Positions 24,231 to 32,538 of a stretch of DNA of 57,805 nucleotides are shown here, piece after piece. Both the position numbers and the translations under genes were made by a program. Below the pieces are notes generated by a model that saw only the letters and a program-made list of their open reading frames with translations, made no database searches and had not been told where the DNA came from. How positions within the stretch are numbered: the stretch's first letter is position 1; the number at the start of each line of letters is the position of its first letter. The DNA comes from DATBMA01 sp036555105. Lineage in GTDB: Bacteria > Actinomycetota > Acidimicrobiia > Spongiisociales > ZC4RG35. Location: the NCBI GenBank assembly GCA_036555105.1, contig DATBMA010000004.1, positions 1 through 57,805 of the forward strand, in the 5' to 3' direction.

Positions 24231-25724
24231 ATGCGGACCATCGGCCACTGGATCGGAGGCAAGCCCGTCGCCGGTGGATCGGTGCGCTCTGGGCCGGTCT
24301 ATGACCCTGCCACCGGCGAGCAGCAGGCAGAGGTGGCCTTCGCCGACAGCGCCGACGTGGACGCGGCCGTCGCCACTGCCACCGCCGCCTTCCCCGAGTG
24401 GCGGGATGCCCCGGTCGTGAGACGTCAGCGGGTGATGTTCGCCTTCCGCGAATTGGTGGATGGGCACCGGCACGACTTCGCCAAGCTCATCACCTCCGAG
24501 CACGGCAAGACCACCGATGACGCCCTGGGAGAGGTGCAGCGGGGCCTCGAAGTGATCGAGTTCGCCTGCGGGATACCCCATCTGATGAAAGGGGAGTACT
24601 CGGAGCAGGTGTCCACAGGGGTCGATACCTACACGTTGCGCCAACCGGTCGGGGTAGCGGCGGGCATCACCCCTTTCAACTTCCCGGCCATGGTTCCCAT
24701 GTGGATGTACCCGATGGCGATCGCGTGTGGCAACGCCTTCGTGCTCAAGCCATCGGAGAAAGACCCTTCATGCTCGATCCTGGCGGCGGAGCTCTTGGCC
24801 GAGGCTGGCCTGCCTGACGGCGTCTTCAACGTGGTCAACGGCGACCGCGAGGCAGTCGAGGCGATTCTGGCTCATCCAGGCATTGCCGCAGTGAGCTTCG
24901 TCGGCTCGACGCCGATCGCCCGTCACATCTTCACCACCGGGTCGTCCCACGGCAAGCGGGTCCAGGCGCTGGGAGGGGCGAAGAACCACATGGTCGTTTT
25001 GCCGGACGCCGACATGGAATTGGCCGCCGACGCCGCGGTCTCAGCCGCCTATGGCTCGGCCGGAGAGCGCTGCATGGCGGTGTCCGTGGTGGTCGCCGTG
25101 GGCGAAGCCGGCGATCGGTTGATCCCGTCCCTGGTGGAACGGATCGGCCGGCTCAAGGTGGGACCCGGCGACGGCGGAGGCGTGGAGATGGGCCCGCTGG
25201 TCACCGAGGACCATCGGCGCCGGGTGGCCGGCTATGTCGAGTCCGGCACGGCGGCCGGAGCCGAGCTGGTGGTGGACGGACGGGACCTGGTTGTCCAGGG
25301 GAACGAAGGGGGCTTCTTCATCGGGCCCTGCCTATTCGATCAGGTCACGCCTGAAATGGACATATATCGCGACGAGATATTCGGACCGGTGCTGTCGGTG
25401 GTACGGGTCGACCACTTCGAGGAGGCGATCCGCCTGATCGACGCCAATCCATATGGGAACGGGACCGCCATCTTCACCAACGATGGCGGGGCTGCCCGCA
25501 AATTCCAGAACGAGATTCAGGTGGGGATGGTTGGGATCAACGTCCCCATTCCGGTCCCCCTCAGCTTCCACTCGTTCGGTGGCTGGAAGGAGTCGATCTT
25601 CGGCTCCCACGCCATCTACGGCCCGGAAGGGATCCGCTTCTACACCCGTCCAAAAGTGGTCATCAGCCGCTGGCCGGATCCGATCCACCGGGGGGTGGAT
25701 CTCGGGTTTCCCCAGCACAGATGA
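24231..25724 (+). CDS. mmsA: CoA-acylating methylmalonate-semialdehyde dehydrogenase
   Basis: A 497-residue aldehyde dehydrogenase that converts (methyl)malonate semialdehyde to propionyl- or acetyl-CoA with NAD+ and CoA. Visible are FNFPAMVPMWMYPMAIACGN, FVGSTPIARHIF, the catalytic Cys281 in SAGERCMAVSVV, and PYGNGTAIFTNDGG. These match MMSDH rather than ordinary ALDHs, and the catalytic-loop Glu of hydrolytic ALDHs is absent (QALGGAKNH). TAGAGT (24217-24222) lies 8 bases before the ATG. It probably acts with the class III aminotransferase upstream. Confidence 0.9.
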   Translation: MRTIGHWIGGKPVAGGSVRSGPVYDPATGEQQAEVAFADSADVDAAVATATAAFPEWRDAPVVRRQRVMFAFRELVDGHRHDFAKLITSEHGKTTDDALGEVQRGLEVIEFACGIPHLMKGEYSEQVSTGVDTYTLRQPVGVAAGITPFNFPAMVPMWMYPMAIACGNAFVLKPSEKDPSCSILAAELLAEAGLPDGVFNVVNGDREAVEAILAHPGIAAVSFVGSTPIARHIFTTGSSHGKRVQALGGAKNHMVVLPDADMELAADAAVSAAYGSAGERCMAVSVVVAVGEAGDRLIPSLVERIGRLKVGPGDGGGVEMGPLVTEDHRRRVAGYVESGTAAGAELVVDGRDLVVQGNEGGFFIGPCLFDQVTPEMDIYRDEIFGPVLSVVRVDHFEEAIRLIDANPYGNGTAIFTNDGGAARKFQNEIQVGMVGINVPIPVPLSFHSFGGWKESIFGSHAIYGPEGIRFYTRPKVVISRWPDPIHRGVDLGFPQHR

Positions 25725-25747
25725 ACCGGCGGAGCCGGGTCACCTGA

Positions 25748-25796
25748 GTCTCACGTCTCACGTCTCACGTCTCAGGTCTCACGTCTTCCGTCTCAC
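25748..25796. repeat. Seven tandem GTCTCAC heptamers overlapping the clpP 3' end
   Basis: Seven consecutive 7-base units (five exact GTCTCAC or one base off, one GTCTCAG, one GTCTTCC) run from 25748. The last 18 bases of the array on the minus strand encode the final residues VRRKT and stop of ClpP. Confidence 0.8.
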
Positions 25797-26420
25797 GCCG
25801 ACAGTCTCGGATTGCTGCAGCCAAGGCTGGGGCAATCTGCTCGGGGCGAGGATCGTGTCGGCCAGTCCGTATGCCACGGCCTCTTGGGCCGACATCCATC
25901 GATCGCGGTCGGTGTCCCGCCTAACGGTCTCCTCGGCTTGGCCAGTGTGGGCGGCGAGGATGGCGATCACCTCGTCCTTCTGCCTGACGATCTCCCTCGC
26001 GTGGATCTCGATGTCGCTCGCCTGGCCGTCGATCCCGCCCTGGACGTGAGGCTGGTGGATGAGCACCCGCGAGTGAGGCAGCAGCATTCGCTTGCCCCCT
26101 GCCCCCGCCGCCAGGATCACCGCCGCCGCCGAGGCGGCCAGACCGATGCAGATCGTGGAGACCTCCGCCCGCAGGCTCTGCATTGCGTCGTAGATCGCCA
26201 TCATCGAGGATCCCTCGCCGCCGGGCGAGTTGATGTAGACGTTTATGTCCTTGTCGGGATCCTCCGCCTCCAGGTGCAACAGCTGGGCAACGAGCAGGTT
26301 GGCGACGTCGGAATCGATCGGTCGCCCCAGGAAGACGATGCGCTGGCCAAGTAACTGGGAGTAGATGTCGTAGGCGCGCTCTCCCCGCGGAGTCTGCTCG
26401 ATGACGGTCGGGATCAGCAT
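25779..26420 (-). CDS. clpP: ATP-dependent Clp protease proteolytic subunit
   Basis: A 213-residue ClpP: catalytic Ser97 in GLAASAAAVILAAG, His122 in VLIHQP, and Asp in the DTDRDRWMSAQEA segment. The nucleophile region reads ASAAAV instead of the usual ASMGAV/ASMAAF, and the oxyanion loop is NSPGGEGSS rather than NSPGGSVTAG, so this is a divergent paralogue. No clpX or second clpP is adjacent. ATG 26420 has a good Shine-Dalgarno (AAGGAGCGAG on the minus strand). Its last codons are built from the GTCTCAC repeat array. It is divergent from an SRPBCC/ArsR operon. Confidence 0.87.
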   Translation of the reverse strand: MLIPTVIEQTPRGERAYDIYSQLLGQRIVFLGRPIDSDVANLLVAQLLHLEAEDPDKDINVYINSPGGEGSSMMAIYDAMQSLRAEVSTICIGLAASAAAVILAAGAGGKRMLLPHSRVLIHQPHVQGGIDGQASDIEIHAREIVRQKDEVIAILAAHTGQAEETVRRDTDRDRWMSAQEAVAYGLADTILAPSRLPQPWLQQSETVGVRRKT

Positions 26421-26432
26421 CTCGCTCCTTTC

Positions 26433-26485
26433 GCAACTTGCAGGTTGCAATTACTGTAGCGCAACCCAACGGTTGCGGGTATAGT
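26433..26485 (+). promoter_or_regulatory. Divergent promoter region with two ArsR-type palindromes
   Basis: GCAAC-TTGCAG-GTTGC (26433-26448) and CGCAACCCAACGGTTGCG (26460-26477, 7-base arms) share the GCAAC/GTTGC half-site. TATAGT (26480-26485) ends 7 bases before ATG 26493. The ArsR protein of the operon is the likely binder, and the sites may also affect clpP. Confidence 0.7.
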
Positions 26486-26492
26486 CGATTCC

Positions 26493-26846
26493 ATGGAGCT
26501 GCTGCCCAAGGTTGAGCGGGTGGTCGAGCTGGAAGCCCCGCCCGAGGAAGTCTGGCGGCACCTCGAGAACGGAGAGCTGGCATCTCTTTGGATGGGCGGG
26601 GAGATGAACATCGAGATGCGGCTGGGCGGCCGGGTCGGCTTGCTCTCACCGGGCTCGCCCGAGGTGTTCGGCACAGTCGAGGAACTGGTCCCAGGTCGAT
26701 CGATCATCTGGACCTGGCGGACGGCCGACGGAGAGCCGACCCAGGTCGTCATCCGATTGGTTGAGAGCGGCAGCGGCTCCCGGCTGGAGGTGAGCGAGGA
26801 GATGCTCGCCTACGAGATCGTCCAGGTCCCCCCGGTTCTCGGCTGA
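26493..26846 (+). CDS. SRPBCC/AHSA1-like protein
   Basis: A 117-residue START-like protein: VERVVELEAPPEEVWRHLENGELASLWMGG opens the fold (here VERVVELEAPPEEVW), with FGTVEELVPGRSIIWTWR typical of AHSA1 relatives; the fold is short. It is followed after 2 bases by an ArsR regulator, the standard ArsR-AHSA1 pairing reversed in order. TATAGT stands 7 bases upstream of the ATG with no Shine-Dalgarno, so the transcript is probably leaderless. Confidence 0.75.
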   Translation: MELLPKVERVVELEAPPEEVWRHLENGELASLWMGGEMNIEMRLGGRVGLLSPGSPEVFGTVEELVPGRSIIWTWRTADGEPTQVVIRLVESGSGSRLEVSEEMLAYEIVQVPPVLG

Positions 26847-26848
26847 CG

Positions 26849-27151
26849 GTGGACGTCTTCTTTGCCCTGTCCGATCCGACGCGGCGCCAGATGGTGCGTC
26901 AGATGGCTGATGGCCCTGTCACCGCCACCGAGCTCTCGAGGCAGCTTCCCATCAGCCGTCAGGCGATCTCGAAGCACCTGGCCGCTCTCGATCAGGCGGG
27001 GTTGGTCAAGCGGCAGGTGGAGGGACGCGAGGTGCGGTACACACTCAATGCCGACGGGCTCGAAAACGTGACCTCGTGGGTTTCGGAGGTCGGCCATGCA
27101 TGGGATGAGCGGCTGGCTCGCCTGAAGAAAGTCTCGAGTCGCAAGTCGTAG
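26849..27151 (+). CDS. ArsR-family repressor
   Basis: A 100-residue winged-helix protein: FFALSDPTRRQMVRQMADG, helix-turn-helix TATELSRQLPISRQAISKHL and wing KRQVEGREVRYTLNADGL. No metal-binding Cys. The start is GTG 26849, 2 bases after the SRPBCC stop. It probably binds the GCAAC/GTTGC palindromes upstream of the operon. The last residues (SSRKS) are encoded by a GTCTCG-like sequence resembling the window's short arrays. Confidence 0.8.
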   Translation: MDVFFALSDPTRRQMVRQMADGPVTATELSRQLPISRQAISKHLAALDQAGLVKRQVEGREVRYTLNADGLENVTSWVSEVGHAWDERLARLKKVSSRKS

Positions 27152-27184
27152 GCCGCACGTGGCATGAGACGCACGACGTGAGGC

Positions 27185-28825
27185 TCACGCTAAAGGAACC
27201 ACCCGGTAGCTCTCGGCATCCACCACGACCAACACATGGCGGGCTTCGGTGGCCTGAACCGCGGCGACGATCTCGCCCGCTCTTGCATCCTCGACGACCC
27301 CTTGCCCGTCGCTGCGTGCCAGATACCTCATTCCGGGCAACAGACCAGGAAGTGGGCCGGGGTTGGCCGCCACCACCGTCACCACTTGGGAAGCCGGCTT
27401 GGCCTGCTGAGGAGCCGACTTGCGATCGGCCCGCTGCACGTTCGCCAGATGGGCGGTGAGCAGCCCGAAGGCAATGGTGAGTGAGGCAGGCACCGCCTCC
27501 GCCGACCAGAGATTCTCCCCCCCACCGCTGTCCAGCGCCGCCTGCACGAGGACATAGATGACGCTGATCAGGCTGGCGGCAGTTGTGATCGCGGCCACGA
27601 TCAGCGTGCCGGTCACCGCGAACCGCCTGACTCCGGAGCCGTCGGCGGCGCGCATCAACCGGGCGCCACCCCACCAGAAGCGGAGGACGACCGAGCCGGA
27701 TACGAGCAGGGCCGCCAAACCTCCGGCTACCAATGCGCGAGCGGTGTCGTCCCCGCCGATGACTTGCTCGCCCGAGAGGGCCTGGAATACGAACACGAGA
27801 AGCGCAGCCACGGCTCCGGCCATTGCCCCGAGCCCGATCACCGACATGGCGTACTGATATGGCCTCACCCCGAGGCGGTCGTCCTGCATCGATCGCAGGT
27901 GGTGCCACCACACCACCAACCCAAGCCCTATGACCGTCAGCAGCCCGGGCAAGGCGTTGAATCGGACCGCGGCGTCGGAGGGCAGGCCACTCAAGACCCA
28001 GTCGATGGCCATCCCAAGCAGACCACCTACAGCCGAGAGCACTGCCACCAAGGAGAGCACAGCCACTACCGCGGCATAGCCCTCTGCCAGACCCGAGTTG
28101 CGGCGTCGGAGGCCGCGCAACCAGTACCACCACCACACCGGGAGCCCGACGATGAGGGCGGCTACGCCGGCCAGGATGGTCGAGGTCGGGTCCCCTCCGA
28201 TGATGGGGCTGTCGCCCACCGTGTCGTAGAGGGCATCGAGCCCGGTCCCGACGATGGCTCCGGCACCGGCCAGGGCGATGAACAAGCCGATGGTCGAGCC
28301 TCCCAACAGCCTGATGTCGTCGATCGTCCCTGCTCTCGTGCTCCGGGCCCGCAGCCACTCATGCAGCAGGAAGGCGCCACCGAAGGCGACCAGGTCGGCT
28401 GCCGAATCGGTGCGGAAGTCAACGACCCCAAAAGCCGCCTGGAGCAAGGACATGGCGGCACCGGCGGAGACCGCCAGCGTGACGACGACTGCCATTGCCA
28501 GGTAGAAGTCGCGCCCTGCACTCTGCGGCTCCTCTCGGCGCTGCAGGGAGATCCACATGCCGATGGCGATCGGGCCTGCCACCACCAGGCTGGCCACTGC
28601 CAGCGCCAGGGTCGAGCCTCCTCCCACCACCCCCTCCTGGGGAAAGGCGAGCGAGAGCAGGCTCGATACGGCGTTGACGGCAACCAGCGTCGCCACCAGC
28701 AATATGAGGTAGGCGATGATCTCCGCTGCCGAGGTCCCGCCTCCGGGCCTGGCTCGGCGGACGAGCCAGATCACCAGACCGACCACGATCAGGGCAGGGA
28801 TCAGGAGGGCGAGAGCGACGGTCAT
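27185..28825 (-). CDS. DUF5671-type polytopic membrane protein
   Basis: A 546-residue protein with roughly twelve hydrophobic segments in repeated pairs separated by short loops (RREEPQSAGRDFYLAMAVVV, RRNSGLAEGYAAVVAVLSLV), the internally duplicated layout of DUF5671 proteins. A soluble C-terminal tail of about 75 residues has alternating beta and alpha character (VVTVVAANPGPLPG ... VLVVVDAESYRVVPLA). Function unknown. Its ATG overlaps the stop of the upstream small protein, so the two are expressed together. Confidence 0.7.
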   Translation of the reverse strand: MTVALALLIPALIVVGLVIWLVRRARPGGGTSAAEIIAYLILLVATLVAVNAVSSLLSLAFPQEGVVGGGSTLALAVASLVVAGPIAIGMWISLQRREEPQSAGRDFYLAMAVVVTLAVSAGAAMSLLQAAFGVVDFRTDSAADLVAFGGAFLLHEWLRARSTRAGTIDDIRLLGGSTIGLFIALAGAGAIVGTGLDALYDTVGDSPIIGGDPTSTILAGVAALIVGLPVWWWYWLRGLRRRNSGLAEGYAAVVAVLSLVAVLSAVGGLLGMAIDWVLSGLPSDAAVRFNALPGLLTVIGLGLVVWWHHLRSMQDDRLGVRPYQYAMSVIGLGAMAGAVAALLVFVFQALSGEQVIGGDDTARALVAGGLAALLVSGSVVLRFWWGGARLMRAADGSGVRRFAVTGTLIVAAITTAASLISVIYVLVQAALDSGGGENLWSAEAVPASLTIAFGLLTAHLANVQRADRKSAPQQAKPASQVVTVVAANPGPLPGLLPGMRYLARSDGQGVVEDARAGEIVAAVQATEARHVLVVVDAESYRVVPLA

Positions 28826-29298
28826 GGCACTGCGAAGGAACAGGGGGTGTACGGCCAGGGGAAGGTGACGATGGCCCAGCTCCCTCCCTCGTTGACCAAC
28901 TCGAACTGCCCGTCAGACTCGTAGGAGCCGCCCAGCGGGTCGCCCCCGCTGTACGTGAGCCTCACGAACACCGTCGCCTCATCTCCGTTGACCACAGTAT
29001 CGGTGACCACCGTGCGCGGGACCGGTTCCGATGTGACCAGGTCCTGGGCGGTGCAGGTGCCCTGGACCTCGGCCTGGAGGAATCCGTAGGCGGACTCGTA
29101 GTCCTCGTCATCGATCGCCTGCAGGAACGCCTGAGCAGTCCCCTCGGGGGTCGATGGGTCGGGGGGCGGGGGCGGGTTGAGGACCGTCAGGACGGCCCCG
29201 ATCACGGCAGCCGCCACGATGAGCCCGCCGACGATCCACGGCCAGGGGGATGGCTTTGGAGAAGGCGAGCCGGCGTCTTGGGCATCTGGCACTGCCAT
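28822..29298 (-). CDS. Membrane-anchored DUF4878-like protein
   Basis: A 158-residue protein: short Pro/Ser-rich cytoplasmic start, one membrane segment (WPWIVGGLIVAAAVIGAVLT), then an external domain. The domain reads PEGTAQAFLQAIDDEDYESAYGF with FELVNEGGSWAIVTFPW at the end, a lumazine-binding/NTF2-like pattern as in DUF4878. ATG 29298 is used; GTG 29292, two codons inside, is 7 bases after a TAGGCT hexamer and could be the leaderless start. It overlaps the DUF5671 gene by 4 bases. Confidence 0.68.
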   Translation of the reverse strand: MAVPDAQDAGSPSPKPSPWPWIVGGLIVAAAVIGAVLTVLNPPPPPDPSTPEGTAQAFLQAIDDEDYESAYGFLQAEVQGTCTAQDLVTSEPVPRTVVTDTVVNGDEATVFVRLTYSGGDPLGGSYESDGQFELVNEGGSWAIVTFPWPYTPCSFAVP

Positions 29299-29302
29299 GA
29301 GC

Positions 29303-29887
29303 CTATGCACCCGACCCGAGAGCTTTGCGGCAGAAGCCCTCGACCGCCGAGACCAGCTCGGCCCGGTCGAGCCTTCCATCGGGCGAATACCAGCGCTCTA
29401 CCGCATTCAGCACGGAAAGGATGAAGATGGAGGTGAGGGAACTGTCGAGGTCGGAATCGAAGGTCCCCTCGCTGGCGCCCTCGTTGAGGATCTTGCGCAG
29501 CGCGTGCTCATATCGGTCGCGGGCGTCGATGACCGCAGTTCGACGCCGATCGTCGAGCACCCTGGCCTCGTTGAGATAGGTCCTGGCCTCGTCCTCGTGA
29601 TCCAGCACGACGTCGATATGTCCCGCGATGAATGCGTGAAGCTTGGCTTCCGCTCCTTCCCCCGCATCAGCAGCTCGATCGGCCGAGGCCTGGAACAGGG
29701 CGGCACCCTTCTCGATCACTTCCACCAAGAGGTCCTCTTTCGAGTCGACGTGGCTGTAAAGGGAGGATCCGAATAGGCCGAGCTCGCGTCCAAGGTCGCG
29801 CATCGAGGTGCCGTGGTACCCGCGTTCGGCAAAGAGCCGGCCGGCGGCAGCGACGACATCGGCCCGGCTGTTTCGCACAGAAGTCAT
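29303..29887 (-). CDS. TetR-family regulator of the phenylacetate operon
   Basis: A 194-residue TetR protein: VVAAAGRLFAERGYHGTSMR with recognition helix LGLFGSSLYSHVDSKEDLL in the first 60 residues, and a ligand-binding helical C-terminus. Its ATG overlaps the paaE stop (ATGA), so it is the last gene of the paa operon. A 20-bp palindrome at the operon promoter is its probable operator, and phenylacetyl-CoA the probable inducer, by analogy with PaaR. The long open frame to 30313 is antisense to paaE. Confidence 0.8.
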   Translation of the reverse strand: MTSVRNSRADVVAAAGRLFAERGYHGTSMRDLGRELGLFGSSLYSHVDSKEDLLVEVIEKGAALFQASADRAADAGEGAEAKLHAFIAGHIDVVLDHEDEARTYLNEARVLDDRRRTAVIDARDRYEHALRKILNEGASEGTFDSDLDSSLTSIFILSVLNAVERWYSPDGRLDRAELVSAVEGFCRKALGSGA

Positions 29888-30954
29888 ACGTCGTAGTCGA
29901 CTTGGACGACATCGGTGAGCGGCAGGGCCTGGCAGGTGAGAACGTAGCCGGCGGCAAGGTCCCGGTCGGCCAGGGCCCAGTTGCGCTTCATCTCCACCTC
30001 TCCTTCCACCAGACGGGCTTTGCAGGAGGCGCACATTCCTCCTCGGCAGGAGAATGGGAGCTCGGGGCGAACGGTGAGGGCGGCATCGAGGATCGGACCG
30101 TTCGGACGCATTCGGGTGGAGGACAGCCGCCCGTCGAGGGAGAACAGGAGCTCTACCGATGCCTCGCCGTCCACGGGCTCCAGAGGAAGGGTGGATGGAT
30201 CGAGTGGTCCGGCGAAGAAGAGCTCGTCCTTGATCGCGTCCGGCCGGACTCCCGTATCGATCAGCGTGGCCCGTGCCGCTTCCACCATTTCGAATGGCCC
30301 GCACAGGTACCACTCGTCGACGGAAATCGGGTCGACCAGTCTCTCCAGGAGCTCTTCCAGCTTCGGGCGATCCAGCCTTCCCGAGAAGAGCGGAACCACG
30401 GTTTCCTCACGGCTGAGGACGTGTACCAGCTGCAGACGGGTCGGATAGCGGTCCTTGAGGCCCTCCAGCTCATCCAGGAACATCACCGTTCGCGACTCCC
30501 GGTTCCCGAACAGGACGGCCCACGTCGACTCCGGCTCGGCCTCGAGGGTCGTCGCCACCAGCGAGAGCACCGGCGTGATCCCGGAGCCGGCGGCAATCGC
30601 CACTCGCCGTTTCGGCTTGGTTTCATCGGGCCGGATGACGAACTCCCCCACCGGCTCCATCACCTCCAGCATGTCGCCAGCGGCGAGGGTGGTGGTGGCC
30701 CAGGTCGAAAAGGCTCCACCGGGCAGTCGTTTGATTCCGACCCGCAGCTTTCCATCACTGGCATTGGCGCAGATCGAATAGCTGCGCCGCAGGTCCTCGC
30801 CGTCGAGAACGGCTCTCAGGGTCACGTGCTGGCCAGGCAGGTACCGGAATTCGCCCGCCAGGTCCGGCGGCACCTCGAGCTCGACCGCGACTGCCTCATC
30901 GGTGAGCGGGCTGACGGCGGCCACTCGCAGCTGGTGAAAGGCGGGGGCGGCCAT
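29884..30954 (-). CDS. paaE: Phenylacetyl-CoA epoxidase reductase subunit
   Basis: A 356-residue electron-transfer subunit, the same length as the Escherichia coli protein. An FAD domain carries LRRSYSIC and GAFSTW, the NAD(P) domain has AAGSGITPVLSL and YLCGPFEMVE, and a C-terminal plant-type ferredoxin domain has CRGGMCASCKARLVEG plus a distant Cys in YVLTCQALP. It passes electrons from NADPH to the PaaAC di-iron centre. ATG 30954 shares one base with the paaD stop (TGATG). Confidence 0.92.
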   Translation of the reverse strand: MAAPAFHQLRVAAVSPLTDEAVAVELEVPPDLAGEFRYLPGQHVTLRAVLDGEDLRRSYSICANASDGKLRVGIKRLPGGAFSTWATTTLAAGDMLEVMEPVGEFVIRPDETKPKRRVAIAAGSGITPVLSLVATTLEAEPESTWAVLFGNRESRTVMFLDELEGLKDRYPTRLQLVHVLSREETVVPLFSGRLDRPKLEELLERLVDPISVDEWYLCGPFEMVEAARATLIDTGVRPDAIKDELFFAGPLDPSTLPLEPVDGEASVELLFSLDGRLSSTRMRPNGPILDAALTVRPELPFSCRGGMCASCKARLVEGEVEMKRNWALADRDLAAGYVLTCQALPLTDVVQVDYDV

Positions 30955-31421
30955 CAGAGGTCTCTGATCGAGGTGAACGGCTCGCCACAGGCCCGGCAGG
31001 CGCTCAATGCCTGACAGGGGGTGGGGCCGAACTCGCTCACGACCCTGATGGCTTCGGCTGAGCAGTGCGGGCAAACGCGGGCGGAGCCGGGAGGGGCGAT
31101 GCCAGCAGAGCGAAGCTTGGCCCGCCCTGCCGGGCTGATCCATTCGACCGACCAAGCAGGCGAATAGACCGTGCGGACCTCCACCTGGTCGAACCCGTCG
31201 CCAACCAGCGCCTCCCGGATCGAGCGACGCATGGAGTCAAGGGCCGGGCAGCCGAGAAAAGTGGGGGTGATCGACACTTCCACTGCCCCGTCCTCGACAT
31301 GCACATCCCGAACGAGGCCGAGGTCGCCAAGGTCGAGCATCGGTAACTCCGGGTCGGGGATCGCCTCGAGCAACCGGCGCACGCGGGTCTCCCTCGAGCC
31401 GAGGGCTTGGAGCGCTATCAC
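30954..31421 (-). CDS. paaD: Phenylacetate epoxidase maturation protein PaaD
   Basis: A 155-residue protein with an N-terminal MIP18/DUF59 domain (LEAIPDPELPMLDLGDLGLVR ... FLGCPALDSM; first stretch is about residues 15-35) and a C-terminal Cys-rich ribbon: CPHCSAEA, then TPCQALSACRACGEPF. Such proteins help assemble metal centres of the epoxidase. GTG 31421 overlaps the paaC stop (GTGA); GTG 31424 is an equal alternative. The open frame beyond these is antisense-like. Confidence 0.87.
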   Translation of the reverse strand: MIALQALGSRETRVRRLLEAIPDPELPMLDLGDLGLVRDVHVEDGAVEVSITPTFLGCPALDSMRRSIREALVGDGFDQVEVRTVYSPAWSVEWISPAGRAKLRSAGIAPPGSARVCPHCSAEAIRVVSEFGPTPCQALSACRACGEPFTSIRDL

Positions 31422-32203
31422 CACTCGAGTCCCGGATATGTGCGTTGCATCCACTGCATCTCCGCCAGGAGGTGCCCAAGGTGCTCGGAGTGGCGGCCGG
31501 ATCTCCCCCCCGACCGCCGGTTGCCGGAGGATGGCTTGTCCAGCCTCGCCTTCGACAACACTTTGTCGACTCGGAATTCCCAGCGGTCCCGATGCTCTCC
31601 AAGCGGCGCGACCCCGAGCTCGGCCGCCGCCCAGGCCGTGACCGCATCGCCCTCGAACGGCTCGTCCGTGAACTGCCACAGCCAGTCGAGGGCGGCCTGC
31701 ATCCGCTGATGGCTCTCCTCCGTGCCGTCCCCAAGCCGCTCCACCCAGGTGGAGGAGTGCAAGAAGTGGTAGCGGGCCTCATTCGACGCCCGCATGGCCA
31801 GGCCCGCCAGCGCCTCATCGGAGCAGCCGGCCATCGAGTCCCATAGCTCGAGCTGATAAGCGTCGAACAGGAGCTGGCGGCCCATGGTCATGGCGAAGTC
31901 GCCGTTGGGCTGTTCGACCAGCAACAGGTTGGTGAACTGCCTCTCAGTCCGACCCATCGCCAGCTGGTCCTCGGTCCGCCCAGCTCCTTCTACTTCGCCT
32001 GCGTAGGTGAGCAGGGCCCGGGCCAGGCCGAGGTGGTCCAAAGCGATGTTTCCCAGGGCCAGGTCTTCCTCCAGATCGGGAGCCCGCGAGACCCACATCG
32101 ACAGTCGCTGGGCGAGCACGAGGTTGTCATCTCCGTGACGGAGCGCCAAGGAATGAAGCGGGGCGGTGAGCACTTCCGCCGGGGCGGCCGCTGGGTTCAT
32201 CAC
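31418..32203 (-). CDS. paaC: Phenylacetyl-CoA epoxidase structural subunit PaaC
   Basis: A 261-residue ferritin-like helical protein that pairs with PaaA but lacks a working di-iron site in characterised enzymes. It has LALRHGDDNLVLAQRLSMWV at the start and EEDLALGNIALDHLGLAR, NLLLVEQPNGDFA and SNEARYHFLHSSTWVERLGD. GTG 32203 (or the adjacent ATG 32200) overlaps the paaB stop. The coding region overlaps paaD by 4 bases. Confidence 0.9.
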   Translation of the reverse strand: MMNPAAAPAEVLTAPLHSLALRHGDDNLVLAQRLSMWVSRAPDLEEDLALGNIALDHLGLARALLTYAGEVEGAGRTEDQLAMGRTERQFTNLLLVEQPNGDFAMTMGRQLLFDAYQLELWDSMAGCSDEALAGLAMRASNEARYHFLHSSTWVERLGDGTEESHQRMQAALDWLWQFTDEPFEGDAVTAWAAAELGVAPLGEHRDRWEFRVDKVLSKARLDKPSSGNRRSGGRSGRHSEHLGHLLAEMQWMQRTYPGLEW

Positions 32204-32538
32204 ATGTGCCCGATCTCGTCGGGTATCTCGTAGTAAGTGGCGTGGCGGTATGGCTTGTCGATCGAGTCGAAGAAGGGCCCCGCCTCATCTGGATCGGAGG
32301 CGGTTATCTGAGACGAGGGGACGACCCAAATGCTCACGCCCTCCACTCGTCTCGTGTAGACGTCGCGGGCGGCCTGCAGAGCAGCCTCGCGGTCTGCGGC
32401 ATGGAGGCTGCCGACGTGCACGTGGGCCAGCCCCCGCCGCTGGCGGACGAAGACCTCCCAAAGCGGAGTGTCGGCGCCGGAACCGGCGCCCACACGATCG
32501 TGCTCCTGCCCGGGGGTATCCGGCACCGAGTAGCTCAT
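32200..32538 (-). CDS. paaB: Phenylacetyl-CoA epoxidase subunit PaaB
   Basis: A 112-residue subunit with the conserved block PLWEVFVRQRRGLAHVHVGS, then HAADREAALQAARDVYTRR, and SIWVVPSSQITASDP. It bridges PaaAC heterodimers in characterised complexes. Its ATG overlaps paaA (ATGA). Confidence 0.92.
   Translation of the reverse strand: MSYSVPDTPGQEHDRVGAGSGADTPLWEVFVRQRRGLAHVHVGSLHAADREAALQAARDVYTRRVEGVSIWVVPSSQITASDPDEAGPFFDSIDKPYRHATYYEIPDEIGHM

Noticed and set aside
27764..28924. 386-codon plus-strand open frame
   Set aside because: It is antisense to the DUF5671 membrane protein, with repetitive His/Gln/Gly/Asp content typical of a shadow frame.
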